A DNA stretch of 40,018 bases from assembly GCA_012513795.1 (NCBI GenBank), contig JAAZBN010000077.1, positions 1-40,018 on the forward strand, written 5' to 3'. The notes beneath the pieces were generated by a model that saw nothing but the letters and a program-made list of their open reading frames with translations, was not told the DNA's origin and searched no databases. The stretch is from Bacteroidales bacterium (lineage in GTDB: Bacteria > Bacteroidota > Bacteroidia > Bacteroidales > VadinHA17). Within the stretch, counting starts at the first letter, position 1. Every line of letters starts with the position of its first letter. Below are positions 7,778 to 16,247 of this stretch, in pieces. Made by a program: the position numbers and the translations under genes.

Positions 7778-10700
7778 ATGAGGGTTAGTCATAGGACAAC
7801 CGCATTCATTGCGGCGTTGATGATTCTGTTAAACATGCCTGATGCAGAATCACAGGCACAAGCCGGAAGGTCATCCGGAGACAATTCCGGGAGGGGATAC
7901 CCTGACCGGCCCTCATCCATCAACTATAATGCCGAAGAACCACATCTGCTTCATGTCACTGACCAGGGAGTGAATTACCTGAGAATGTTCCTGCCCGGTC
8001 ATCATCATACCTCTGAGACAGGCAAGCCTGAATTGCCCGTTTACAGCAGGCTGGTGGAGGTACCTGACGGGATGGAACTGGTAGTAACTCTTTCGGATGT
8101 GGTTTCACGGAAGATAAAACTTGACGACAAGGGCGTCACTGAGCCAGAGCTTTTTCCTGCCCAGCCTGCCAGAACAAAGAACGAAAGTCCGCAACAAAAG
8201 GTTACCGTTAAGGACAAAAAAGCATATGAGGCTAGTGAGATCCTCAGGCATGATACTGTCACAGTAAGCCACGAAGGGATCTTCAGGGGACAAAGGTTAG
8301 CCAATATTGCTGTATACCCGGCCTTCTACAATCCCAAAGGAAGATATGTTGAGCTGATCACTTCAATGACTCTCACTATAGAATACAAACCCACCGACAC
8401 CAAGGGAGAAGATGATGAAATTATTCCTTTTAATAAAGGCGGCTATGCTTCTGATGCTTATGTCCCAGGCTACTCAGACAAACCGCTGCATATGATTATT
8501 GTGACCGATTCCCTTTTCACCCGGTTTCTCTCTCCCCTGATCATGTGGAAAAACCTGAAAGGAATCCGGACAACGGTAATACACAGGGATGCCGGTCCGC
8601 CGGATACGGTTTTCAAATACCTGAAGGAAAGTATCTCCGATCTCTATTTCAGCCTGCAGGCGAGAGGCATATCGGTACAGTATCTGCTGATAGCCGGCGA
8701 TCAGTCAATCATACCAACCTCGCGGGGCACAACAAACATATCTGATCTTTACTACGGTGAGTTTGACGGGATGGGCGACTACATCCCTGAGCTTTTCATT
8801 GGCAGGCTGCCAGCCAGTGACACCACTCAGCTAAAAGGCATGGTAAAGAAAATTATTGATTATGAAACACTCAATTACCTGCCGGATAATGATTTCTGGG
8901 CAGGTGCCCTGGTGACAGCAGGCAACGCACCCGGCTTTGAGCTTTACATGAATGGCCAGGTCTCATACATCTACAATAATTACCTTAAGCAGGACGCCTC
9001 ACTCAATGCCATCAGATGGCTGTATCCCGATTCACCACAGAAGGATGACTCCCTGAAGACTGTATTCAACAAGGGATTGAGCATACTAAATTACACGGGA
9101 CACGGTGAAGCAACCGGTTTCAGTGATCCGGTCCTCAATACATCCATGGTTAAAAACCTGGCCAACGAGAACGAATACCCGCTTATTATAGCCAATGCCT
9201 GCCGGACCGCACAGATAAACGTTGCATCCTGTTTTGCATCAGCTATCACTGCCGCTCCGGGAAAAGGAGCCATAGGATATATCGGCTGCACTAACGACTC
9301 TTACTGGAGTGATGACTTTTTCTGGGCTGTCGGTCCCGGGACACCAGGACCTGACGTCACCTACGAAACAACAGGAAAGGGTGCTTTTGACCACCTGTTT
9401 CATACTCATAATGAGCCGCCTGGAGAATGGTATCATACCATGGGGCAGATAAATTTTTCAGGGAATATGTCTGTTTCGGCAAGCACAAGCCCGCGAAAGA
9501 AGTACTATTGGGAAACCTACATACTTCTTGGTGATCCCTCTCTCTCCCCGGTGATAGGGAGACCTGACACGTTTGATATTGAACTGCCGGACAAGGTACC
9601 CATGTCACTAACCTCACTGAACTTCTTTGCCAAACCCTTCTCCTATGCTGCCATATCGGATTTTGACACTCTCTGGGATGCCAGACACGTAAGTCCCTCA
9701 GGGAATGTAAGCCTTGCTATTCCGGGTGGGATCAAAGACTCCTGCCTGGTGGTGGTCACCGGGCAGAACATGATTCCATTTTATAAGACCGTTCACTTCG
9801 GCACTGTATCTGAACCATTCATCACAGTGAACAACATCGTTCTCGATGATTCAGAAGGCAACGGTGACGGCATTCCTGATTATGGTGAGTCTATAAACCT
9901 GAAGGTATCCCTGAAGAACATTGGTGGATCACCTACCTCCACACTTGCCGCACAGTTAATTGCCACATCAGGAATGATTACAGTGGAGGCCGGCACATCA
10001 GCAATCGGAGTACTTGATCCGGGTGAGACTCTCAACATCTCCGGCAAGTTTATTTTCAGTGTCTCTGACGCTGTTGAGGACGGTGAGCTTGCCTCCCTCC
10101 TGCTTAACCTCAGTGATAACGGCGAGGAGTACAGGTTCGGTATTGATATGACGCTCCATGCTCCTGTTTTGCGGATAGTGTCTGCCGTGCATGACGATTT
10201 GTCTCTCGGAAATGCCAATTTCCTGCCTGACCCGGGAGAGACCATCTGTCTGAAGGTCAGGGTGAAGAATGAAGGCTCCTCGGCTGCCAGCGGAACAGTA
10301 TCCATTATGCCGGCCGGAGCATGGCTTACAATAGCGGAACCGCAGCTTGAGACTGACACGCTGCAACCGGGTGAAGAGAAGGATATCTGTTTTGAGGCAA
10401 CTATTTCACTGCTGGCCGGATCAGGTCTGGTGATACCCTATGATATCCGTTTCGTCTGCGGGAATTATGAGGCTTCCGGAAGATGGTCAATAAGCACGGG
10501 CAAGACACGAGAGACATGGGAATTCAACAGGTTTGATGTCTTCCCATGGATGCAGGATGAAGAGTATCCATGGATTATCACCTCTGCAACAGCATTTGAG
10601 AATATACACTCTGCCAGATCAGCTCCCATCCCTGACAAAACAGAATCGGCCCTGGCTATATATGTAAATAATCCCGTTGCCGACACACTATCATTCTATG

Positions 10701-11512
10701 TCAGGGTTTCATCTGAACCCACCTATGACCAGCTTACCTTCAGGGTCGACAGCATTGTTGACATGCAGATATCAGGAGATACTCCCTGGGCACTGAGAAA
10801 AAAGGTGCTCAAGCCGGGGGTTCACCTCCTTGAATGGATATACTCCAAGGATGTATCACTATCAGGAGGAATGGATGCGGCATGGCTTGACCAGGTATCC
10901 TTTCCGGATATCTCATTCCTGGAGGCTGATCTCCACATAGACACGGTTTATGCTCCCGAGACTACGGGAATGCTCAATGACGTGACGGTTAGAGGCAGGG
11001 TGATCAACTTCGGAAGGAATGCGCTCACCAGCTTCCCGCTGGCATATTTGGTGAATGACGGAGACCTTGTTCATGAGACTTTCTACAGGAAGATTGACCC
11101 GGGCGACACTGTAGACGTCTCCTTCACAAAGAAAATAAGTATTATTAAAGATGTTCCTTACAGCATCTCAGTGCTGAGCCGTCTGCCCGAAGACGCCTAT
11201 CCGGGCAATGATACGGCAACGGTCTCCTTTGTGATCTCCGGCACCGGGCCTGACCTCACTGAAGAAAAACTGACCGTACTCCCTAATCCTTTCAGGGATA
11301 GTTTTACCATTGAGTTTGACTACGAGGGAGGTGGTGATGCGGATATTGAGCTGATTGACATCACCGGAAGAGTGATGACACGCCTTTCGGCCGGACTCTC
11401 TGCCGGGAAGAACCGGATTACTGTCAATTGCTCTCATCTGCCCCCGGGCGTCTATACTCTTCGTCTTACCCTGGAAGGGAAAAGCATCAGCATGCGAGTT
11501 GTCAGGCAATGA
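7778..11512 (+). CDS. Gingipain-like C25 cysteine protease with type IX secretion signal
   Basis: This is a secreted endopeptidase, probably displayed on the cell surface. The start is ATG 7778; the frame extends upstream only to a TTG at 7736, which would put 14 unrelated residues before the signal peptide (MRVSHRTTAFIAALMILLNMPDAES). A propeptide-like region (~30-225) precedes the C25 domain (~235-590). Counted from ATG 7778, the catalytic His is H442 in LNYTGHGEATGF and the catalytic Cys is C475 in PLIIANACRTAQ, at the positions seen in Arg-gingipain, followed by GAIGYIGCTNDSYWSDDFFW. About 600-1160 are beta-sandwich/CARDB-like repeats. The last ~80 residues (PNPFRDSFTIEFD ... ITGRVM ... 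LPPGVYTLRL) are a type A T9SS sorting domain. The length of 1244 residues fits such proteases. An HD-domain gene follows 7 bases downstream. Substrate specificity cannot be read from the sequence. Confidence 0.93.
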   Translation: MRVSHRTTAFIAALMILLNMPDAESQAQAGRSSGDNSGRGYPDRPSSINYNAEEPHLLHVTDQGVNYLRMFLPGHHHTSETGKPELPVYSRLVEVPDGMELVVTLSDVVSRKIKLDDKGVTEPELFPAQPARTKNESPQQKVTVKDKKAYEASEILRHDTVTVSHEGIFRGQRLANIAVYPAFYNPKGRYVELITSMTLTIEYKPTDTKGEDDEIIPFNKGGYASDAYVPGYSDKPLHMIIVTDSLFTRFLSPLIMWKNLKGIRTTVIHRDAGPPDTVFKYLKESISDLYFSLQARGISVQYLLIAGDQSIIPTSRGTTNISDLYYGEFDGMGDYIPELFIGRLPASDTTQLKGMVKKIIDYETLNYLPDNDFWAGALVTAGNAPGFELYMNGQVSYIYNNYLKQDASLNAIRWLYPDSPQKDDSLKTVFNKGLSILNYTGHGEATGFSDPVLNTSMVKNLANENEYPLIIANACRTAQINVASCFASAITAAPGKGAIGYIGCTNDSYWSDDFFWAVGPGTPGPDVTYETTGKGAFDHLFHTHNEPPGEWYHTMGQINFSGNMSVSASTSPRKKYYWETYILLGDPSLSPVIGRPDTFDIELPDKVPMSLTSLNFFAKPFSYAAISDFDTLWDARHVSPSGNVSLAIPGGIKDSCLVVVTGQNMIPFYKTVHFGTVSEPFITVNNIVLDDSEGNGDGIPDYGESINLKVSLKNIGGSPTSTLAAQLIATSGMITVEAGTSAIGVLDPGETLNISGKFIFSVSDAVEDGELASLLLNLSDNGEEYRFGIDMTLHAPVLRIVSAVHDDLSLGNANFLPDPGETICLKVRVKNEGSSAASGTVSIMPAGAWLTIAEPQLETDTLQPGEEKDICFEATISLLAGSGLVIPYDIRFVCGNYEASGRWSISTGKTRETWEFNRFDVFPWMQDEEYPWIITSATAFENIHSARSAPIPDKTESALAIYVNNPVADTLSFYVRVSSEPTYDQLTFRVDSIVDMQISGDTPWALRKKVLKPGVHLLEWIYSKDVSLSGGMDAAWLDQVSFPDISFLEADLHIDTVYAPETTGMLNDVTVRGRVINFGRNALTSFPLAYLVNDGDLVHETFYRKIDPGDTVDVSFTKKISIIKDVPYSISVLSRLPEDAYPGNDTATVSFVISGTGPDLTEEKLTVLPNPFRDSFTIEFDYEGGGDADIELIDITGRVMTRLSAGLSAGKNRITVNCSHLPPGVYTLRLTLEGKSISMRVVRQ

Positions 11513-11519
11513 TAATACC

Positions 11520-12104
11520 ATGAGTAACAAAAAACCTACAAGAGAAGAGGCAGTTGAGCTGTTCCTGAGATATAACAGTTCGGAAAGCCTGTACAGACAC
11601 GCCCTCGCGGTGGAGGCGGTAATGAGGTATATGGCTCGCAAACATGGCGGGGATGAAGATATGTGGGGCGTGATAGGGCTGATACACGACCTCGATTATG
11701 AGAAGTATCCTGATCAGCATTGTACAATGACCGAAAATATCCTCCAGGAAGAGGGATGGCCTGAAGAATATATCAGGGCAGTCATCAGCCACGGGTACGG
11801 TATCTGCTCATCGGCTGAGCCTCAGACCCTTCTTGAAAGGACTCTCTTTGCCATAGACGAGCTTACCGGGCTGGTGGCCACAAGCGCCCTGGTACGACCT
11901 TCACGCAGCGTGCTTGACATGGAAGCCAGGTCTGTGCGCAAGAAATGGACAGACAAGAGGTTCGCTGCCGGGGTTGACCGCAGCATTATTGAAAAGGGAG
12001 CCGCGATGCTTGGCACCGACCTCAACGACCTGATCACAGACACAATAATGGGCATGCGCGAGGCGGCAGAAGAAATCGGCCTGAAAGGCAATCCCCGGCA
12101 ATAG
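11520..12104 (+). CDS. HD-domain (HDIG-type) metal-dependent hydrolase-like protein
   Basis: HD-domain proteins are usually metal-dependent phosphohydrolases acting on nucleotides. The HD pattern is visible as H27 (LYRHALAVE), H56-D57 (GLIHDLDYEKYP), H91 (ISHGYG) and D113 (AIDELTGLV). This resembles the small cytoplasmic HDIG family often annotated as hydrolase or phosphohydrolase. Start ATG 11520 is chosen over the in-frame TTG at 11499, which would overlap the protease gene; it gives a 194-residue protein beginning 7 bases after the protease stop codon. There is no signal peptide. Co-transcription with the secreted protease is likely from the spacing, but a functional link is not evident. 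The actual substrate is unknown. Confidence 0.88.
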   Translation: MSNKKPTREEAVELFLRYNSSESLYRHALAVEAVMRYMARKHGGDEDMWGVIGLIHDLDYEKYPDQHCTMTENILQEEGWPEEYIRAVISHGYGICSSAEPQTLLERTLFAIDELTGLVATSALVRPSRSVLDMEARSVRKKWTDKRFAAGVDRSIIEKGAAMLGTDLNDLITDTIMGMREAAEEIGLKGNPRQ

Positions 12105-12154
12105 AGAGAGCCCGCACTGTTACACGGCAGTCATAAAATTCTCAGTAAGCATTG

Positions 12155-12186
12155 AAAAAAAAGCGCCGGATTCACCCGACGCCTTT
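12155..12186 (-). terminator. Rho-independent terminator of the Gfo-DUF1080 operon
   Basis: Read on the minus strand, GCGTCGG (12182-12176) pairs with CCGGCGC (12169-12163), giving a seven-pair stem with one U-G wobble and a 6-base loop. It is followed by eight U residues (12162-12155). On the plus strand the wobble becomes a C-A mismatch and the U-tract is interrupted, so it works better for the minus-strand operon than for the HD gene it also faces. Confidence 0.8.
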
Positions 12187-12209
12187 ATTTTGCTGATCAG
12201 CAGCTCCTG

Positions 12210-12956
12210 CTAAAGCTCCCTGATCTGGATATTCCTGAACCACACATCATCACCATGATCCTGCAACGCAATATATCCCTCAGCAGCAATATTTGCCCAG
12301 TTGGGATTTTCACCCGGCCATTTGCTGTCAAGAATGATTTCGTTGAATTCAGGTGTCCAGAGATGATATTCAAGAACCGTTTCACCGTTCTGAATGTGCC
12401 ATACTGACCCCTTGTATACTTTTATTTCAGCAGTGTTCCATTCACCTGCAGGCCTGGCATTCTGTGGCACAGCCGGTATCAGGTCATAGAGTGCGCCTGC
12501 CTTGCGGTTTCCGTTCTTGCCAGCCTCGGCATCGGGATGACGCTCATTATCCAGGATCTGCATCTCAGGCCCTGTCTTCCAGGGGGCCGACCATTCAGGT
12601 GATTCCTGAACCAGATAGATGATGCCGCTGTTGCCGCCCTCAGAAATCTTCCATTCAAGCTTCAGGTGGAAATTGGAGAATTTCTTATCATAAAGGATAT
12701 CACCGCCCTGTCCGCCAGCTTCACCTTTTCCTGAACCGATGCAATGAAGCGTCCCGTCAACAATCTCCCATCCCTGTTCGGGAAATGCGGTCTTGTTGTA
12801 GCCCCTCCAACCCTGGGTTGTTGTGCCATCAAAAAGGAAGGTCCATACTTCGGCTTCAGTCGATTTTTTCTCGGCGCTCTTCTTTTCCTTTCCTGATCCG
12901 CAGGAGAAAAAAGTAGCAGCCAGGATAAGTACTAACAATGTCTTTATCAGTTTCAT
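12210..12956 (-). CDS. DUF1080 (3-keto-disaccharide hydrolase-like) lipoprotein
   Basis: DUF1080 proteins have a concanavalin-like fold, and several are linked to cleavage or hydration steps on 3-keto-glycosides. A lipoprotein signal is clear (MKLIKTLLVL ... TFFSCGSG, lipidated Cys19), placing it in the periplasm or on a membrane surface. A Lys/Glu-rich linker follows. The domain spans about residues 36-248, with FLFDGTTTQGWRGYN, GDILYDKKFSNFHLKLEWKI, GGNSGIIYLV, GPEMQILDNERHPDA, GALYDLIPA, AGEWNTAEIKV and GYIALQDHGDDVWFRNIQI, all core motifs of the family. It lies 40 bases downstream of the Tat-exported Gfo/Idh gene on the same strand and ahead of a terminator, so the two form an operon. A role in glycoside breakdown after C3 oxidation is inferred from family and context. 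Confidence 0.93.
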   Translation of the reverse strand: MKLIKTLLVLILAATFFSCGSGKEKKSAEKKSTEAEVWTFLFDGTTTQGWRGYNKTAFPEQGWEIVDGTLHCIGSGKGEAGGQGGDILYDKKFSNFHLKLEWKISEGGNSGIIYLVQESPEWSAPWKTGPEMQILDNERHPDAEAGKNGNRKAGALYDLIPAVPQNARPAGEWNTAEIKVYKGSVWHIQNGETVLEYHLWTPEFNEIILDSKWPGENPNWANIAAEGYIALQDHGDDVWFRNIQIREL

Positions 12957-12996
12957 AAGCTGTAGATTTAAGATATTTGAAGTTATTGTTGGTTTA

Positions 12997-14481
12997 CTAT
13001 GCAGGCATATCAGGAAGTGACCAGCCGCTGCGATAGGTATGCCTGATCATTTCGGCTGCAAACTGCTTCGCATTGATCGGATCAGTATATTTCCTGTCAA
13101 ATGTCGGATGGCCGTCAGTAATGCTGAAATGATCCTCAATGCAGATCTTTATGGTCTCTTCGTCATTGATATTGGTGAACTCCATCTTCTCACCATTCCA
13201 TTCCAGGGTTTTGTTCAACCCCTGAAGCCTTACTGCGAGCACACCCATAACAACCATCTCATTGAAAGGTCCGGCTTCAGAGAAGTCAGATTTGGTCATC
13301 ACCCTTGACTCCGCCGGCTCCTTGCATGCACGGACCCAGTCCATCTCATGGCTGGTGGTTACACGGCGTTCGGTCTTCGGTGAATTGGGCACCCGGCCTG
13401 AAAGGAGCCATGGATCACGGCCATAGCAGCCGCAAATCAGCGTATCCTTTGAACCGTGGAAGATACACCCTCCATCCGGATCATAAGCTTTGCCGGCCGG
13501 CCACCCTTCCGGTTTCATTGGCAGTATACCTCCATCGGTCCAGGTAACCTCAACCTCGGGGTACTTTACCTTAGATCCTCTCTTCACCTGCCTTTCGGGG
13601 AAGACCAGCTTGACCGACTGGGCATTGGGGGCACAGTCAGTAAGCAGCAGTGTTGAGTTACCCTCTGCCTTCGTGGGGTATTGGAGCTTCAGACCCTTGA
13701 AAACAGGATGGAGAATATGGCATGCCATGTCACCCAGGGCACCTGTACCAAAGTCCCACCATCCCCTCCAGTTCCAGGGAGTATAGATGCTGTGGAACGG
13801 ACGCATCGGGGCAGGACCGATAAAGAGATCCCAGTTGAGGGTGTCAGGCACCCATTCGCCCTTTGCAGGCCTGTTCAGGCCCTGAGGCCAGATTGGCCTG
13901 TTGGTGAATGTCTCTACCTTCTTAACTTCCCCTATTTCACCATTCTGGATCCATTCAATAATGAGGTTTACACCCTCTCCCGAGCTGCCCTGGTTGCCCA
14001 TGGAGGTGGCAACCTTGTGCTCCGCGGCAAGCCTGGTGAGCAGCCGTGACTCATAAACACTGTGAGTGAGAGGCTTCTGCAGGTACACATGCTTGCCAAG
14101 GGTCATTGCCTGAGCAGCTGACAGTGCATGGGTATGGTCAGAGGTGGCAATGATGACCGCATCAATAGACTTGCCCATCTCATCATACATCTTCCTGAAA
14201 TCCCAGTACTTCTTTGCTGTGGGATACGCATCAAAGACCCTTTTTGAATACCCCCAGTCAACGTCACAGAGTGCAACGATGTTCTCTGAGGAAGCCACAT
14301 TCCTGATGTTTGTGGCGCCTACGCCGCCGATACCTATACCGGCAATGTTCAGCTTGTCACTGGGAGCGCGGTGACCCAGGCCGCTGACAACGCCGGATGG
14401 CAGGATGGTAAGGCCGGCTATTGCGGCACCCGTGGTGCCCACAAATGACCGCCTTGTGATTGTTCTTTTGTCCTCTTTCAT
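12997..14481 (-). CDS. Tat-exported Gfo/Idh/MocA-family oxidoreductase
   Basis: This is an NAD(P)-dependent sugar oxidoreductase of the glucose-fructose oxidoreductase/inositol dehydrogenase type. The N-terminus MKEDKRTITRRSFVGTTGAA is a Tat signal (Arg10-Arg11), so the enzyme is probably exported folded with its cofactor bound, as known for Zymomonas glucose-fructose oxidoreductase. The Rossmann motif is GIGIGGVGATN (48-58), and the conserved Lys-Pro is in YLQKPLTHSVYE (Lys136). The C-terminal half carries the family's substrate domain (MGNQGSSGEGVN, WRGWWDFGTGALGDMACHILHP). The start is placed at ATG 14481 because the 40 residues encoded upstream are not signal-like. It is the first gene of an operon with the DUF1080 lipoprotein. 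Similar pairs occur in pathways that oxidise a sugar hydroxyl to a keto group. The substrate is unknown. Confidence 0.92.
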   Translation of the reverse strand: MKEDKRTITRRSFVGTTGAAIAGLTILPSGVVSGLGHRAPSDKLNIAGIGIGGVGATNIRNVASSENIVALCDVDWGYSKRVFDAYPTAKKYWDFRKMYDEMGKSIDAVIIATSDHTHALSAAQAMTLGKHVYLQKPLTHSVYESRLLTRLAAEHKVATSMGNQGSSGEGVNLIIEWIQNGEIGEVKKVETFTNRPIWPQGLNRPAKGEWVPDTLNWDLFIGPAPMRPFHSIYTPWNWRGWWDFGTGALGDMACHILHPVFKGLKLQYPTKAEGNSTLLLTDCAPNAQSVKLVFPERQVKRGSKVKYPEVEVTWTDGGILPMKPEGWPAGKAYDPDGGCIFHGSKDTLICGCYGRDPWLLSGRVPNSPKTERRVTTSHEMDWVRACKEPAESRVMTKSDFSEAGPFNEMVVMGVLAVRLQGLNKTLEWNGEKMEFTNINDEETIKICIEDHFSITDGHPTFDRKYTDPINAKQFAAEMIRHTYRSGWSLPDMPA

Positions 14482-14612
14482 TTTACAGGTGGTTAGTAAT
14501 TCCAAACAAACCTTAAAAGTAGAAATTTCATCGGTAAAACAAAACGCGGCCCTCTGCATAATTGTCTCCCCCGCTCCCAAAAAATAAGTAAATTGCATCA
14601 TGTGAAAAAAAT

Positions 14613-15080
14613 ATGGAAGAGACTAAGTTCAACATTGACCTGCATGAAGACAAAAAGGCAGGAAAGATACTGAGGATAATATTTGGCGTTGCATGCCTTG
14701 CCGCTGCAACGGGTTTTATGTACAGCATAAGAGGCACCTCATCCTCAACGGCATCAGCCTGGATAGCCACAGCTTTCCTGATGCTCTTCGGCCTGTGGAT
14801 GATAGCTTCCGGACTCGGCTACACGAGGAGATACATAATTATCAGCGGGGAGAAGATCATCCTTCGCCAGGAATTCTACCGGCCTCCGCTCATTTTTACC
14901 CCATCCAACCTTAAGGCCGTGGAGTTTAAACCCCTGACAATAGGATTTCTCACAGCCAACGGCACAATAAAGCTCAGGCTGGGAACATATTACCCTGAAA
15001 ATACAGCATCTATTATGGAAGCTGTGGAGGATTTCTGCATAAGGAATAATATAGAGATAAGAGGTGAACACGGTTTTTAA
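14613..15080 (+). CDS. Small two-helix membrane protein with PH-like C-terminal domain
   Basis: I do not recognise a named family with certainty. The 155-residue protein has two hydrophobic segments (about residues 18-38 and 48-68) followed by a soluble domain. Its pattern (TRRYIIISGEKIILRQEFYRPPLIFTP, FKPLTIGFLTANGTIKLRLGTYYPEN) resembles bacterial PH-like domains of membrane proteins. No signal peptide is apparent and the N-terminus is polar, so both ends are probably cytoplasmic. The next gene, a Gfo/Idh/MocA oxidoreductase, starts 12 bases downstream, so the two are likely co-transcribed. Whether it takes part in sugar metabolism or is merely co-located is unknown. Confidence 0.72.
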   Translation: MEETKFNIDLHEDKKAGKILRIIFGVACLAAATGFMYSIRGTSSSTASAWIATAFLMLFGLWMIASGLGYTRRYIIISGEKIILRQEFYRPPLIFTPSNLKAVEFKPLTIGFLTANGTIKLRLGTYYPENTASIMEAVEDFCIRNNIEIRGEHGF

Positions 15081-15092
15081 CACGGAAGAGAT

Positions 15093-16244
15093 ATGACAAG
15101 ACTCAGGATGGGCATGATTGGTGGCGGAGAAGGCTCTCTTATCGGGCCTGTTCACCGCATGGCAGCCCGGATTGACGGTATGGCGGAACTTGTCTGCGGA
15201 GCCTTCAGCAGTGATCCCGCCATCTCTGAAATCACTGGAAAAAGAGAAGGCATCCCTGCCTCGCGGATATATAACACCTGGCAGGAAATGATCAGAAATG
15301 AAGATCAACTGCCCTCTGACGCCAGACCTCACTTTGTTACAATTGTCACCCCCAATCACCTGCATTACGGTCCGGCCATGATGGCCCTGGAGGCAGGTTT
15401 TCATGTAATGTGCGACAAGCCTCTTTGCATCAGCGTGGCTGAAGCTGCCGAACTGCAGGAGGTGGTTGAAAGAACAGGACGATTGTTCTGTCTGACACAT
15501 AATTACACAGGCTACCCCATGGTCAGAAGGGCTCGGGAAATGATTCTTGGAGGTGAACTGGGAACCATCAGAAAGGTAATCGTTGAGTACCTTCAGGGTT
15601 GGATGTCAACTCCCGTTGAGAATACTGGCAACAGGCAGGCGGCCTGGAGAGCTGACCCCGGCAGGGCCGGGATAGCCGGCGCAATGGCTGACATAGGGAC
15701 TCATGCATTTAACCTTGCTGAATATATCACTTGTCAGGAGGTGACAGCCCTATCGGCTACTCTCAGGTCAGTAGTGCCTGGAAGAATTCTGGATGATGAC
15801 GGTACTGTAACACTTCTCTTTGGCAATGGCATGAACGGTACTTTGATTGCAAGCCAGGTGGCAACAGGTGAGGAGAATAACCTCTCTGTCAGGGTCTATG
15901 GCGAAAAGGGTGGTCTGACCTGGCAGCAGATGGAGCCCAACACCCTGACACTGATGTGGAGTGACGCTCCGATACAGCTTATCCGCACCGGCACCACCTT
16001 CCCGGGAACAGGCAGGGCAGCACCGATGCATACCCGGATACCGGCCGGGCATCCCGAAGGATTCATCGAGGCCTTTGCTAACCTCTACAGGAATTTTATG
16101 ATGCACATATCAGCCCTGGATGAAGGAAGGAAACCGGATCCGCTGGCTGACTACCCTGGAATAAATGAAGGTTTACGTGGAATGAAGTTCCTCGAAGCCG
16201 TTGTGGCCTCCTCCGCCAGGAAAGCTGCAATTACTGATCTCTGA
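15093..16244 (+). CDS. Cytoplasmic Gfo/Idh/MocA-family oxidoreductase
   Basis: This is an NAD(P)-dependent sugar or cyclitol oxidoreductase. It starts directly with the Rossmann fold (MTRLRMGMIGGGEGSLIG, residues 1-18) and has no signal peptide, unlike the enzyme encoded at 12997-14481. The conserved Lys-Pro is in HVMCDKPLCISV (Lys109). The substrate-domain motif GAMADIGTHAFNLAEYIT is clear and contains the usual catalytic-site Asp/His region. The 383-residue length is typical, and GGAAGAG precedes the ATG. It ends only 3 bases from the stop codon of the convergent TIM-barrel gene, leaving no room for a terminator. A role downstream of the exported enzymes, such as reduction of an imported keto-sugar, is plausible but inferred. 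Confidence 0.92.
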   Translation: MTRLRMGMIGGGEGSLIGPVHRMAARIDGMAELVCGAFSSDPAISEITGKREGIPASRIYNTWQEMIRNEDQLPSDARPHFVTIVTPNHLHYGPAMMALEAGFHVMCDKPLCISVAEAAELQEVVERTGRLFCLTHNYTGYPMVRRAREMILGGELGTIRKVIVEYLQGWMSTPVENTGNRQAAWRADPGRAGIAGAMADIGTHAFNLAEYITCQEVTALSATLRSVVPGRILDDDGTVTLLFGNGMNGTLIASQVATGEENNLSVRVYGEKGGLTWQQMEPNTLTLMWSDAPIQLIRTGTTFPGTGRAAPMHTRIPAGHPEGFIEAFANLYRNFMMHISALDEGRKPDPLADYPGINEGLRGMKFLEAVVASSARKAAITDL

Positions 16245-16247
16245 TAA

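Noticed and set aside
12997-14601. Longer Gfo/Idh frame with 40 extra N-terminal residues
   Set aside because: The extra residues are Cys/Phe-rich and not signal-like, whereas ATG 14481 begins a standard Tat signal.
14754-15500. Long open frame (248 codons) on the minus strand opposite the PH-like and cytoplasmic Gfo/Idh genes
   Set aside because: It is antisense to two clearly homologous genes, its translation is rich in Cys/His/Ser without domain pattern, and it has no plausible start context.
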